From Opitutia bacterium (lineage in GTDB: Bacteria; Verrucomicrobiota; Verrucomicrobiae; Opitutales; UBA953), in contig CANKZO010000113.1 in the NCBI GenBank assembly GCA_947488485.1, forward strand, positions 1 to 7,238: a DNA stretch of 7,238 nucleotides, written 5' to 3'. The position numbers and the translations under genes were made by a program. Shown here one piece after another: positions 1-5,541 of the stretch (its first letter is position 1; each line of letters opens with the position of its first letter). Under the pieces are notes generated by a model. The model was given only the letters and a program-made list of their open reading frames with translations, searched no databases and was not told the origin of the DNA.

Positions 1-20
1 AGGTGGAAGGCGGCGGGATT

Positions 21-90
21 AATCCATGCAGCCCTCTGTTCAGTTGCGGCTATGTCGTGACGCGGTCCCGACCCTACCTTCGGATTGCGG
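21..90 (+). repeat. Leader repeat module, copy 1 (upstream of sialidase)
   Basis: Positions 21-78 match 3266-3323 at 53 of 58 bases. The right part is an imperfect GTAG hairpin: arms 53-61 and 65-73, three-base loop GCG, 7 of 9 pairs, followed by CTAC at 74-77 (GTAG on the - strand). TTGCGG follows at 85-90, and the sialidase start codon lies 29 bases further on. The repeat probably extends left of the window, since AGGTGG at the first bases is also found at 3253. Confidence 0.8.
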
Positions 91-119
91 AGGCGACAGG
101 GAAGGGGTATGTAAGGCGC

Positions 120-1268
120 ATGCAGCGGTGCGTCCTCCTCGTCCTCATGCTCCTGGCCGGGCGGCTGTCGGCGCAGACCTGCGAGCAGGCCGACGTCTTT
201 CCGTTCGGGATGGATGGAGTGAAGGTCTACCGCATCCCTGGCTTGCTGGTGACGCCGAAGGGCACGCTGCTCGCGTATTGCGAAGCCCGCCGCGACGGGA
301 AGTCGGACTGGGGCGAGATCGAGGTGCGCATGCGCCGCTCGGTCGACGGCGGCGCGACATGGTCGGCGGCGACGCAGCTCGCGCACCAAGGCCCGCGCCT
401 CGAAGGCAACCCGCGTAAGAAGACCGGCGGCGAGAAAGAGCAGACCGTCAACAATCCGGTCATGGTCGCCGATCGCGAGACCGGCGTCATCACCTTGCTC
501 TATTGCGTCAACTACGCGCGCGCGTTCCTGTGTCGTTCGACGGACGACGGCCGCACGTGGTCGGCCCCGGCGGAGATCACCGCCGTCTTCGAGCCCTTCC
601 GGAAATATCAGGATTGGAAAGTCATCGCGACCGGCCCTGGCCACGGCATCCAGCTCAGATCCGGCCGTATGGTCGTCCCCGTGTGGCTCGCCTACGGCAA
701 GGTCGGCGACCACGGACCTTCCTTCGCCGGCACCATCGTCAGCGATGACCGCGGCCTGACGTGGCAGGCGGGCGAGGTGGCCATGCCCAATCAGCCTGAG
801 CTCGGCGGCCCGAACGAATCCGTGGCCGCGGAACTCGCCGACGGCCGCGTCATGCTCGTCTCGCGCACGGTCGCCAAGCCCAACCGCAAGCTCGTGGCCT
901 ACGCCGCCGACGGCGCGACCGGCTGGACCAAGCCCGCCTTCCACGCCGACCTCTGGGAGCCCGTCTGCATGGCGAGCCTGACCACGCTGGCCGGGCCTTC
1001 GCCCGCGTTGCTCTTTTCCGCCCCGCGGCGCGTCGCCCTCGACAAGGCCGGCCAGGAAGTCCCTGGAGGCCGCGGCAAGCGCGAGAACCTCACCGTCATG
1101 CTCAGCGTCGACGACGGCCGCACCTGGCCGGTGAGCCGCACCCTCGAAGCGGGCCCCTCGGCTTATTCCGACCTCGGGTCGCACGGCGCGAAGATCTTCT
1201 GCCTCTACGAAGGCTCGGCCGGGATTCGCCTGGCGCGCTTCGACCTCGGGTGGCTGAAGGCCAGGTAA
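120..1268 (+). CDS. Secreted exo-alpha-sialidase (GH33-type, BNR/Asp-box beta-propeller)
   Basis: Predicted to release terminal sialic acid from glycoconjugates outside the cytoplasm. The 382-residue product starts with a signal peptide (MQRC..., hydrophobic core 5-13, likely cleavage after A18 in LSA-QT). The sialidase fold shows a YRIP motif (R38) and four Asp boxes of the form SxDxGxTW at about residues 74-81, 140-147, 208-215 and 329-336. Every expected catalytic residue can be placed by spacing against known bacterial sialidases: arginine triad R38, R249 and R321, acid/base D63, and the E233/Y349 nucleophile pair (Y349 in AYSDL, followed by the usual LYE). The frame is open upstream to the window edge, but that part runs through an intergenic repeat, and only the ATG at 120 places the signal peptide at the N-terminus. 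The Shine-Dalgarno is weak. The family call is firm; preference for sialic acid rather than a related sugar such as KDN is not established. Confidence 0.9.
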   Translation: MQRCVLLVLMLLAGRLSAQTCEQADVFPFGMDGVKVYRIPGLLVTPKGTLLAYCEARRDGKSDWGEIEVRMRRSVDGGATWSAATQLAHQGPRLEGNPRKKTGGEKEQTVNNPVMVADRETGVITLLYCVNYARAFLCRSTDDGRTWSAPAEITAVFEPFRKYQDWKVIATGPGHGIQLRSGRMVVPVWLAYGKVGDHGPSFAGTIVSDDRGLTWQAGEVAMPNQPELGGPNESVAAELADGRVMLVSRTVAKPNRKLVAYAADGATGWTKPAFHADLWEPVCMASLTTLAGPSPALLFSAPRRVALDKAGQEVPGGRGKRENLTVMLSVDDGRTWPVSRTLEAGPSAYSDLGSHGAKIFCLYEGSAGIRLARFDLGWLKAR

Positions 1269-1280
1269 GGGCCGTGAGGG

Positions 1281-1312
1281 GGCAAGTTGACACGGGGGCA
1301 CGGGGGCACGGG
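1281..1312 (+). repeat. 8-bp-period tandem repeat after the sialidase gene
   Basis: Four consecutive 8-base units, GGCAAGTT, GACACGGG, GGCACGGG and GGCACGGG, begin 13 bases after the sialidase stop codon. A related array in the same place relative to a gene lies at 4622-4653. No hairpin with a T-run terminator is visible here. Confidence 0.7.
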
Positions 1313-1321
1313 GTCGTTTGA

Positions 1322-1349
1322 GAGTATTGAGTATAGAGTATTGAGTATA
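1322..1349 (+). repeat. 7-bp tandem repeat, four units
   Basis: GAGTATT and GAGTATA alternate, giving four 7-base units (equally, a perfect 14-bp duplication). This is the only AT-rich patch in the gap between the sialidase and gamma-glutamyltransferase genes, so a promoter contribution is possible but not shown. Confidence 0.85.
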
Positions 1350-1428
1350 GAACGGCGCAGCGCTTCGGGTGGCGGAGCAGACAGGGGTGCGTGAATTCCA
1401 TGCCTCCGGTCTCGGCATGTTCCCAGCC

Positions 1429-1449
1429 GCCAACCGCTAACCGCAAACA
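1429..1449 (+). repeat. 7-bp degenerate tandem repeat, three units
   Basis: Units GCCAACC, GCTAACC and GCAAACA run head to tail just before the leader repeat of the gamma-glutamyltransferase gene. Confidence 0.5.
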
Positions 1450-1458
1450 CCTGTTGCA

Positions 1459-1500
1459 GCTATGTCGCGTCGCCGACGCGTCCCGACCAAGGGGTTGCGG
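1459..1500 (+). repeat. Leader repeat module, copy 2 (upstream of ggt)
   Basis: It shares GCTATGTCG and the CCCGACC, six bases, TTGCGG ending with copies 1 and 3, but the hairpin core is different. Arms 1463-1471 and 1475-1483 (7 of 9 pairs, loop GCC) are followed by CGAC in place of CTAC. The 19 bases at 1466-1484 are identical to 5503-5521 in the REPIN-like element near the sulfatase. The start codon of ggt is 28 bases after TTGCGG. Confidence 0.7.
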
Positions 1501-1528
1501 CCGGCGAACTCGCGGTTACGGTGGACGC

Positions 1529-3190
1529 ATGAAGCGGTGGCCCCTGATCGTGCTCATGTTGTTGACCCTCGTCGGTCGGGCGGCGGAAGAACCGCGGCGC
1601 GGCATGGTCGCCGCGGTGCACCATCTGGCGAGCGAAGCCGGCGTCGAGATCATGCGTCGCGGCGGCAACGCGGTCGACGCAGCCGTCGTCACCGGCCTCG
1701 TACTCGGCGTGGTCGACAGCCATAACTCCGGGCTCGGCGGCGGGTGCTTCCTGCTGCTCCGCCTCCCGTCCGGCGAGGTCGTCGCGCTGGACGGCCGCGA
1801 GACCGCGCCGGCCGCGGCGACGGCCGACATGTTCTTACGTCAGGGCAAGGCGGTGCCGGAACTCAGCCGGACGGGCGCGCTCGCCGTGGCGATACCCGGT
1901 CAGGCCGCGGTCTTCCATGAGGCCGTGATCCGTTACGGCAAGCTGCCGTGGAAGGTCCATTGCGAGATGGCCGCCCAGATCGCCGAAGCCGGCTTCCCCG
2001 TGCCGCGGGCTTACGCCTCGCGTATCGCCGCGGTCGCCAAGGACCTCGCCGCGTTCCCGGCTTCCCGCGCCATCTTCCTGCGCGCCGACGGCACGCCGCT
2101 CCAGGAAGGCGAGATCCATCAGCAGCCGGAGCTGGCGAAGACCTTGCGGGCGCTCGGCGCCGGGGGGCCGGATTGGTTCTACCGCGGGCCTTTCGCCCAG
2201 GCCACGGCGAAGTGGATGCGCGAGAACGGCGGCCTGATCACCGAGGCGGATTTTGCCGCTTATACGTTCAAGCGACGCACGCCGCTCGAGACCACTTATC
2301 ACGGCCGCCGGATCGTCGGCATGCCGCCGCCCAGTTCGGGTGGCGTGCATGTCGCGCAGATCCTGAACATCCTCGAGGCCAAGGGGTCGGTGCGGTCTGA
2401 GGATTTCCCGCACGTCGTCGCCGAGGCCATGAAGCTCGCCTTCGCGGACCGGGCTTTCTGGTTGGGCGACCCCGCTTTCACCAAGGTGCCACGCGGGTTG
2501 GCCGATAAGGATTACGGCCAGAGCCTCGCCGCGAAGATCGATGTCGCCAAGGCTACGCTGGTCAAGGACCACGGGACGCCGCCCCGGGCGGACGAGCACG
2601 TGTTCGAGAAGCACACCACGCATTTCTCGGCGGCGGACGCCGCGGGCAACTGGGTCTCCTGTACGTCGACCATCAATACCTCGTACGGCTCCAAGGTCGT
2701 CGTCCCCGGCATGGGCGTCGTGCTGAACAACGAGATGGATGATTTTGCCGCCGAGGCCGGAGCCCCGAACGCGTTCGGATTGGTCGGCGCGGAGGCGAAT
2801 CTCCCGGCGCCCGGCAAGCGCCCGCTCTCCAGCATGTCGCCCACGCTGGTCTTCGAAGGTGAGCGCCCCGTGCTCGCGATCGGCGCGGCCGGCGGACCGA
2901 CGATCATTTCGCAGACCCTCTTGGCGCTGCTGCATATTTTAGACGAAGGCGACACTCCGGCGCAGGCGTTGGCACGTCCCCGTTTCCATCAGCAGTGGAG
3001 TCCGGATGAGCTGCGGGTCGAGAAATCGATGCCCTCCGCCCTGAAGGACGACCTGCGCCGCCGCGGGCATGTCCTGAAGGAAGTGGACATCATCGGCTCG
3101 ACCCAAGCGGTTGGCCAACCGGTGAAGGACGGACCTTTTGTCGGCGCCCATGATCCGCGCTCCCGCGAGGGCCGGGCCGCGGGGTGGTAG
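1529..3190 (+). CDS. ggt: Gamma-glutamyltransferase precursor (glutathione hydrolase)
   Basis: Ntn-hydrolase that cleaves or transfers the gamma-glutamyl group of glutathione and similar compounds in the periplasm or outside the cell. It is made as one chain that cuts itself at the catalytic threonine. The 553-residue protein (E. coli enzyme about 580) has a signal peptide (MKRWPLIVLMLLTLVGRA, cleavage near A18). R90 in LDGRETAP binds the substrate carboxylate. T363 in HTTHFS is the predicted processing site and nucleophile, giving a large subunit of about 345 residues after signal removal and a small one of 191. Small-subunit markers are N383, E402 and D405 (NNEMDDF), the lid-loop region PNAFGLVG, SSMSP at 434-438, the oxyanion-type GG at 455-456, and a GSTQ/HDPR C-terminal block. 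E402 matches the human type rather than the E. coli Gln, and F416 sits where E. coli has lid Tyr444. Upstream in-frame codons cross repeat DNA, so the ATG at 1529 is preferred. Confidence 0.95.
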   Translation: MKRWPLIVLMLLTLVGRAAEEPRRGMVAAVHHLASEAGVEIMRRGGNAVDAAVVTGLVLGVVDSHNSGLGGGCFLLLRLPSGEVVALDGRETAPAAATADMFLRQGKAVPELSRTGALAVAIPGQAAVFHEAVIRYGKLPWKVHCEMAAQIAEAGFPVPRAYASRIAAVAKDLAAFPASRAIFLRADGTPLQEGEIHQQPELAKTLRALGAGGPDWFYRGPFAQATAKWMRENGGLITEADFAAYTFKRRTPLETTYHGRRIVGMPPPSSGGVHVAQILNILEAKGSVRSEDFPHVVAEAMKLAFADRAFWLGDPAFTKVPRGLADKDYGQSLAAKIDVAKATLVKDHGTPPRADEHVFEKHTTHFSAADAAGNWVSCTSTINTSYGSKVVVPGMGVVLNNEMDDFAAEAGAPNAFGLVGAEANLPAPGKRPLSSMSPTLVFEGERPVLAIGAAGGPTIISQTLLALLHILDEGDTPAQALARPRFHQQWSPDELRVEKSMPSALKDDLRRRGHVLKEVDIIGSTQAVGQPVKDGPFVGAHDPRSREGRAAGW

Positions 3191-3198
3191 CAGCGGCC

Positions 3199-3221
3199 GG
3201 TGCAAAGGTGCCAAAGTGAAA
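3199..3221 (+). repeat. Short-period repeat after ggt
   Basis: GGTGCAAA, GGTGCCAAA and GTGAAA follow one another with a period of 8-9 bases, starting nine bases after the ggt stop codon. The last unit is incomplete. Confidence 0.5.
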
Positions 3222-3265
3222 GCATCCGTTTCGGGTGGCAGCTCCGGCTGGCAGGTGGCTGGTTT

Positions 3266-3378
3266 AATCCACTCAGTCCTCTGTTCAGCTGCGGCTATGT
3301 CGTGACGCGGTTCCGACCCTACCCAAGTCAGACGCAGCCAGGGCAGCACGCGGTGCTGCCCCTACCTCGGGGTTGCGG
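3266..3378 (+). repeat. Leader repeat module, copy 3, with extra hairpin (upstream of esterase)
   Basis: Positions 3266-3323 repeat copy 1 (53 of 58 bases). Its hairpin has arms 3298-3306 and 3310-3318, loop GCG, then CTAC. Relative to copy 1, 43 extra bases follow, bounded by CCCTACC at 3317-3323 and again at 3360-3366. The module then resumes with TTGCGG at 3373-3378, 28 bases before the esterase start codon. The 10-mer TTCGGGTGGC lies to the left at 3230 and also at 1364 in the ggt leader, so the order of shared blocks is kept. Confidence 0.8.
3341..3365 (-). repeat. Perfect REP-like GTAG hairpin
   Basis: On the - strand GTAG (complement of 3362-3365) directly abuts a perfect 9-bp stem with arms GGGCAGCAC and GTGCTGCCC and a 3-base loop. 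It sits inside the 43-base stretch that copy 1 lacks. A diverged relative occurs at 5538-5554. Confidence 0.75.
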
Positions 3379-3398
3379 GATGGGGCGGGATGGGTATA

Positions 3399-3406
3399 AG
3401 GGAGGA
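3399..3406 (+). promoter_or_regulatory. Purine-rich ribosome-binding region of the esterase gene
   Basis: AGGGAGGA runs directly into the ATG at 3407. It is the best Shine-Dalgarno-like run in the window, but the spacing is shorter than usual. The next in-frame ATG (3437) would cut into the signal peptide, so the site supports 3407 only moderately. Confidence 0.45.
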
Positions 3407-4597
3407 ATGAGATACCCCTTATTCGCGTGGTTCGTCATGGCTGCGTGCGCCGTCACGGCGAAGCCCCTGCAGGTCTACATCCTCGTCGGCCAGTCGAACA
3501 TGGAAGGCCATGCGAAGGTCGAGACGATCGATTATATCGGCGAGGATCCCGCGACGGCGCCGTTGCTGAAGCGCATGCTTGGGCCCGACGGCAAGCCGGC
3601 GGCCGCGAAGAACGTGTGGATCTCCTACTACACAGGTATCGGCGAGAAGAACGGCGAGGGCTTCGGTCCGCTGACGACCGGTTACGGCTCGCGGCAGGAT
3701 CCGACGAAGGACGGCGGCAAGATCGGGCCGGAGTATACTTTCGGACTCGCGATGGAGCGCGCCGGCAACGGCCCCGTCCTGATCATCAAGGCCGCTTGGG
3801 GCGGCAAGTCGTTGAACTACGATTTCCGTTCGCCGGGCGCGGGGCCGTATCCGCGGACTCCGACCGACCTCGAGAAGGACCGGCATCCGCTCGCCGCCTC
3901 CGGACATTATTATCGGCTGATGATGGCGCACGCCAAGCAGGTGCTCGCGAACCCGGGCCGCGTCTGTCCGGCCTACGATCCCAAGGAAGGCTACGAGCTG
4001 GCCGGCTTCGTCTGGTTCCAGGGCTTCAACGACATGGTCGACGGCAATTTCTATCCCAAGCAGCCCAAGGGCGCGGCCGGCAACCGCTTCGCGCTCTACT
4101 CGGAATATATGAGCGCGCTGATTCGCGATGTCCGCAAGGACCTCGGCGCGCCCAAGCTGCCGTTCGTGATCGGCGTGCTCGGCGTCGGCGGCAAGGATCC
4201 CGGCAGCGAGGACAACCTCGCCTTCCGCGAAGCCATGGCCGCGCCGGCGGCGCGGGCGGAGTTCCAAGGGAACGTGACCGCCGTGCGGACCGCACCGTTC
4301 TGGGACGAGAAGCTGGGCGCGATCCAGGACAAGAAGGACAAGGTCCGCCAGATGGCCTTTGAGCTCAAGAACAAGGGCAAGCGCTCGGCCAACGCCGACG
4401 GCAAGATGACCGAGGCGCAGCAGAAGGCCTATCTCAAGGATTACGAAGCCAAGCTGATCACGCCCGAGGAAGCCGGCATGCTCAAGCGCGGCGCGTCCAA
4501 CGGCGGCTATCATTACCTTGGTTGCGCCAAGACCTTCGCGCTCATGGGCGAAGCGTTCGCCGAAGCCAGCCTCCGGATGCGCGCCGCGCAGAAGTGA
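3407..4597 (+). CDS. Secreted SASA-domain carbohydrate esterase (sialate O-acetylesterase-like)
   Basis: Predicted SGNH-like serine esterase of the SASA (formerly DUF303) family, which removes acetyl groups from sugars; members include sialate O-acetylesterases and acetylxylan esterases. The 396-residue protein begins with a short hydrophobic leader, MRYPLFAWFVMAACAVTA, with probable cleavage after A18. Visible family blocks are ILVGQSNMEG with nucleophile S30, GPEYTFG at 108-114, AAWGGKSL at 129-136, GFVWFQGFNDM at 200-210, and a C-terminal GYHYLG holding the likely catalytic H369. Residues 300-360 are rich in Lys and Glu and look like a helical insertion common in PVC homologues. The ATG at 3407 is chosen because it gives the leader and is preceded by AAGGGAGGA, although this purine run touches the start codon. 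An in-frame ATG at 3380 would put charged residues before the leader. Lying two genes after a sialidase makes O-acetylated sialic acid an attractive substrate, but this is inference. Confidence 0.85.
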   Translation: MRYPLFAWFVMAACAVTAKPLQVYILVGQSNMEGHAKVETIDYIGEDPATAPLLKRMLGPDGKPAAAKNVWISYYTGIGEKNGEGFGPLTTGYGSRQDPTKDGGKIGPEYTFGLAMERAGNGPVLIIKAAWGGKSLNYDFRSPGAGPYPRTPTDLEKDRHPLAASGHYYRLMMAHAKQVLANPGRVCPAYDPKEGYELAGFVWFQGFNDMVDGNFYPKQPKGAAGNRFALYSEYMSALIRDVRKDLGAPKLPFVIGVLGVGGKDPGSEDNLAFREAMAAPAARAEFQGNVTAVRTAPFWDEKLGAIQDKKDKVRQMAFELKNKGKRSANADGKMTEAQQKAYLKDYEAKLITPEEAGMLKRGASNGGYHYLGCAKTFALMGEAFAEASLRMRAAQK

Positions 4598-4602
4598 GGC
4601 GG

Positions 4603-4617
4603 CGCGGCGGAGCCGCG
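4603..4617 (+). terminator. GC hairpin after the esterase stop codon, no T-run
   Basis: CGCGGC and GCCGCG pair perfectly around the loop GGA, five bases after the stop. No T-rich tail follows, so intrinsic termination is doubtful; it may instead protect the 3' end of the transcript. It lacks GTAG and is kept apart from the REP-like set. Confidence 0.35.
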
Positions 4618-4621
4618 AGGG

Positions 4622-4653
4622 GACACGTTGACACGGTGACACGTGGACAAGGG
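4622..4653 (+). repeat. 8-bp-period tandem repeat after the esterase gene
   Basis: Four 8-base units, GACACGTT, GACACGGT, GACACGTG and GACAAGGG, resemble the array at 1281-1312 in unit length, sequence and position behind a gene. Confidence 0.75.
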
Positions 4654-4709
4654 AGACATCCATCCGAGAGGAAACCGGAGACCGGATGATTGGCGGGGGT
4701 GTCTCTAAG

Positions 4710-4734
4710 GTAGGGATAGCGCCATGGTCTGTCC
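4710..4734 (+). repeat. Imperfect REP-like GTAG hairpin
   Basis: GTAG at 4710-4713 is followed by arms GGATAGCGC (4714-4722) and GGTCTGTCC (4726-4734) around the loop CAT. Seven of nine positions pair if one G-T wobble is allowed. This is a weaker member than its neighbours. Confidence 0.4.
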
Positions 4735-4744
4735 TCTGTCTTGG

Positions 4745-4798
4745 GTAGGGTTGAGCGCCCTCGCTCAACCGCGGCTGACCAAGGGTGGTCAGCCCTAC
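4745..4798. repeat. REPIN/BIME-like inverted pair of GTAG hairpins
   Basis: On the + strand, GTAG (4745-4748) abuts arms GGTTGAGCG and CGCTCAACC (4749-4757, 4762-4770; loop CCCT). On the - strand, GTAG (complement of 4795-4798) abuts arms GGCTGACC and GGTCAGCC (4773-4780, 4787-4794; 6-base loop). The flanks 4738-4750 and 4793-4805 are themselves inverted repeats (12 of 13 bases), so the whole can fold as one long stem or a three-way junction. Confidence 0.8.
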
Positions 4799-4806
4799 CC
4801 TAGACA

Positions 4807-4835
4807 GCTATGTCGTGATGCGGTCCCGGCCCTGC
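4807..4835 (+). repeat. Leader repeat module, copy 4 (partial)
   Basis: The bases 4807-4836 match the GCTATGTCG-to-CTACC part of copy 1 at 27 of 30 positions. Arms 4811-4819 and 4823-4831 pair with two wobbles and two mismatches, and CTAC has become CTGC. The downstream TTGCGG is disrupted. Unlike the other copies it is well away (172 bp) from the chosen start codon of the following gene. Confidence 0.65.
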
Positions 4836-4929
4836 CCGTGACAGGTTGAAGCGGTTGGCGGAAATGCGAAGGGGGCCGGAGGGCCCGACGGTGTCTCACC
4901 CCGGCCGTGCGGCCACCATTCGGCGGCCT

Positions 4930-4950
4930 AGCCCGAGCCCCAGCCCTAGC
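4930..4950 (+). repeat. 6-bp tandem repeat
   Basis: Units AGCCCG, AGCCCC, AGCCCT and a partial AGC run head to tail. If translated in the frame of the downstream gene they give a Pro-Ser string, one reason to reject the long N-terminal extension of that gene. Confidence 0.6.
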
Positions 4951-4963
4951 TATGGCCCTAATC

Positions 4964-4988
4964 AATCCAGCCCTCGACTCAGTCCTCT
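4964..4988 (+). repeat. Leader repeat fragment before the small gene
   Basis: It begins AATCCA and contains ACTCAGTCCTCT, identical to 3271-3282 in copy 3. The hairpin half is absent, and the start codon at 5008 lies 19 bases further on. Confidence 0.5.
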
Positions 4989-5007
4989 CTTTTATCATTC
5001 TCCTCGC

Positions 5008-5457
5008 ATGCTGATTCCGGTCGAAGAACTGAAGCTGCTGTATGAGCGGGCCATCGCGAATGTCACGGACTCGCCGCCGCGGCCGCTCTTGTCGGCCGAA
5101 CGTTATCAGGGCGGCTTCGGCTTCATCCGGAACGACGCCGAGTATCGGCTGGCTTTCGACGCCCTTGAGGCGCCCGAGTGCATGACGTTGCAGACGAACC
5201 TGGAGTTCATCAGCGGCCGCGCCGGCCTCGAGGCCATGCGTCGGCTCGTCGCCCAGCTCAACGCGGAGAAGAAGGGCGTGAAATTCGTCCTGGTCGAAGC
5301 GCCGGCTCCGTTCATCGTCTGCTCGGTCGAGGCGATCCTCGCGGGTTATCGTCGCATCCCCAACACGGAGGTGGCGGAAACCATCCTGCAGAGCGCGGTG
5401 CGGCGGCTGGAAGATGTGACGGAAGAGATCCGTTTGGAATTAGGACGTAGAAGGTAG
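5008..5457 (+). CDS. Hypothetical protein, 149 residues
   Basis: I do not recognise this protein. From the ATG at 5008 it is 149 residues, with no signal peptide and no clear membrane segment, so probably cytosolic. An N-terminal amphipathic stretch (MLIPVEELKLLYERAIANV) is followed by a middle part with GGFGFIRND and a Cys (C58). Then come a predicted helix at 72-90, a strand-like KFVLVEAPAPFIVCS at 92-106, and a charged C-terminal helix ending in RRR. The pattern suggests a small alpha/beta protein. The frame is open upstream to a TTG at 4846, but that extension is Pro/Ser/Arg-rich translation of repeat DNA and is not believed. No good Shine-Dalgarno precedes 5008. Codon use and third-position GC resemble the neighbours, which supports real coding. 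The stop codon TAG lies inside the GTAG of a REP-like hairpin. It converges on the sulfatase gene. Confidence 0.7.
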   Translation: MLIPVEELKLLYERAIANVTDSPPRPLLSAERYQGGFGFIRNDAEYRLAFDALEAPECMTLQTNLEFISGRAGLEAMRRLVAQLNAEKKGVKFVLVEAPAPFIVCSVEAILAGYRRIPNTEVAETILQSAVRRLEDVTEEIRLELGRRR

Positions 5458-5524
5458 GGGCGCGACGGTGTCGCGACCGACGGAAACGGGCCATGGGGCG
5501 GACGCGTCGCCGACGCGTCCCTAC
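5454..5524. repeat. REPIN/BIME-like inverted pair between convergent genes
   Basis: GTAG at 5454-5457 is followed by 9-base arms 5458-5466 and 5470-5478 (8 of 9 pairs, loop GGT). On the - strand GTAG (complement of 5521-5524) abuts perfect 9-bp arms GGACGCGTC and GACGCGTCC (5500-5508, 5512-5520; 3-base loop). The outer GGTAGGG and CCCTACC also pair. It fills most of the 97-bp gap between the convergent small gene and the sulfatase, where it could influence 3' ends from both sides. Confidence 0.8.
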
Positions 5525-5541
5525 CCAGAGGCAGTCAGGGC

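Larger units (their letters stand above)
4598..5007. other. 410-bp repeat-rich intergenic region
   Basis: No convincing gene lies here. From left to right it holds a GC hairpin after the esterase stop, an 8-bp-period array, an imperfect GTAG hairpin, a REPIN-like inverted pair, a partial leader module, a GC-rich stretch with short palindromes (about 4870-4925), a 6-bp tandem repeat and a fragment of the leader repeat. No clear sigma-70 promoter was found. TTTTATCATT at about 4990-4999 is the most AT-rich stretch before the small gene. Confidence 0.7.

Noticed and set aside
3..119. N-terminal extension of the sialidase, sharing a peptide (SPLFSCGYVVTR) with an extension of the esterase at 3200-3406
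   Set aside because: The shared peptide is translation of the leader repeat. The frame differs in the ggt copy and is stopped in copy 4, and both proteins have a proper signal peptide only from the downstream ATG.
1835..2935. Long open frame (366 codons) antisense to ggt
   Set aside because: It is opposite a gene with full family motifs. Its product is charged and low in complexity with no recognisable domain, as expected from GC-rich codon shadowing.
21..3378. CRISPR array suggested by recurring palindromic repeats
   Set aside because: Copies are kilobases apart, diverged and not separated by uniform spacers, and there are no cas genes.
3407..3448. Lipoprotein signal in the esterase (VMAAC, Cys14)
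   Set aside because: The leader before Cys14 would be unusually short and -3 is Met. A standard signal peptidase I site (VTA-K) four residues later fits better.
3419..4768. Long open frame (449 codons) antisense to the esterase
   Set aside because: Same reasoning: it mirrors the esterase gene, has shadow-like composition and runs into repeat DNA at its start.
4846..5007. Upstream extension of the 149-residue protein from TTG 4846 or ATG 4864
   Set aside because: The extension is Pro/Ser/Arg-rich and made of a 6-bp tandem repeat, GC palindromes and a leader repeat fragment.
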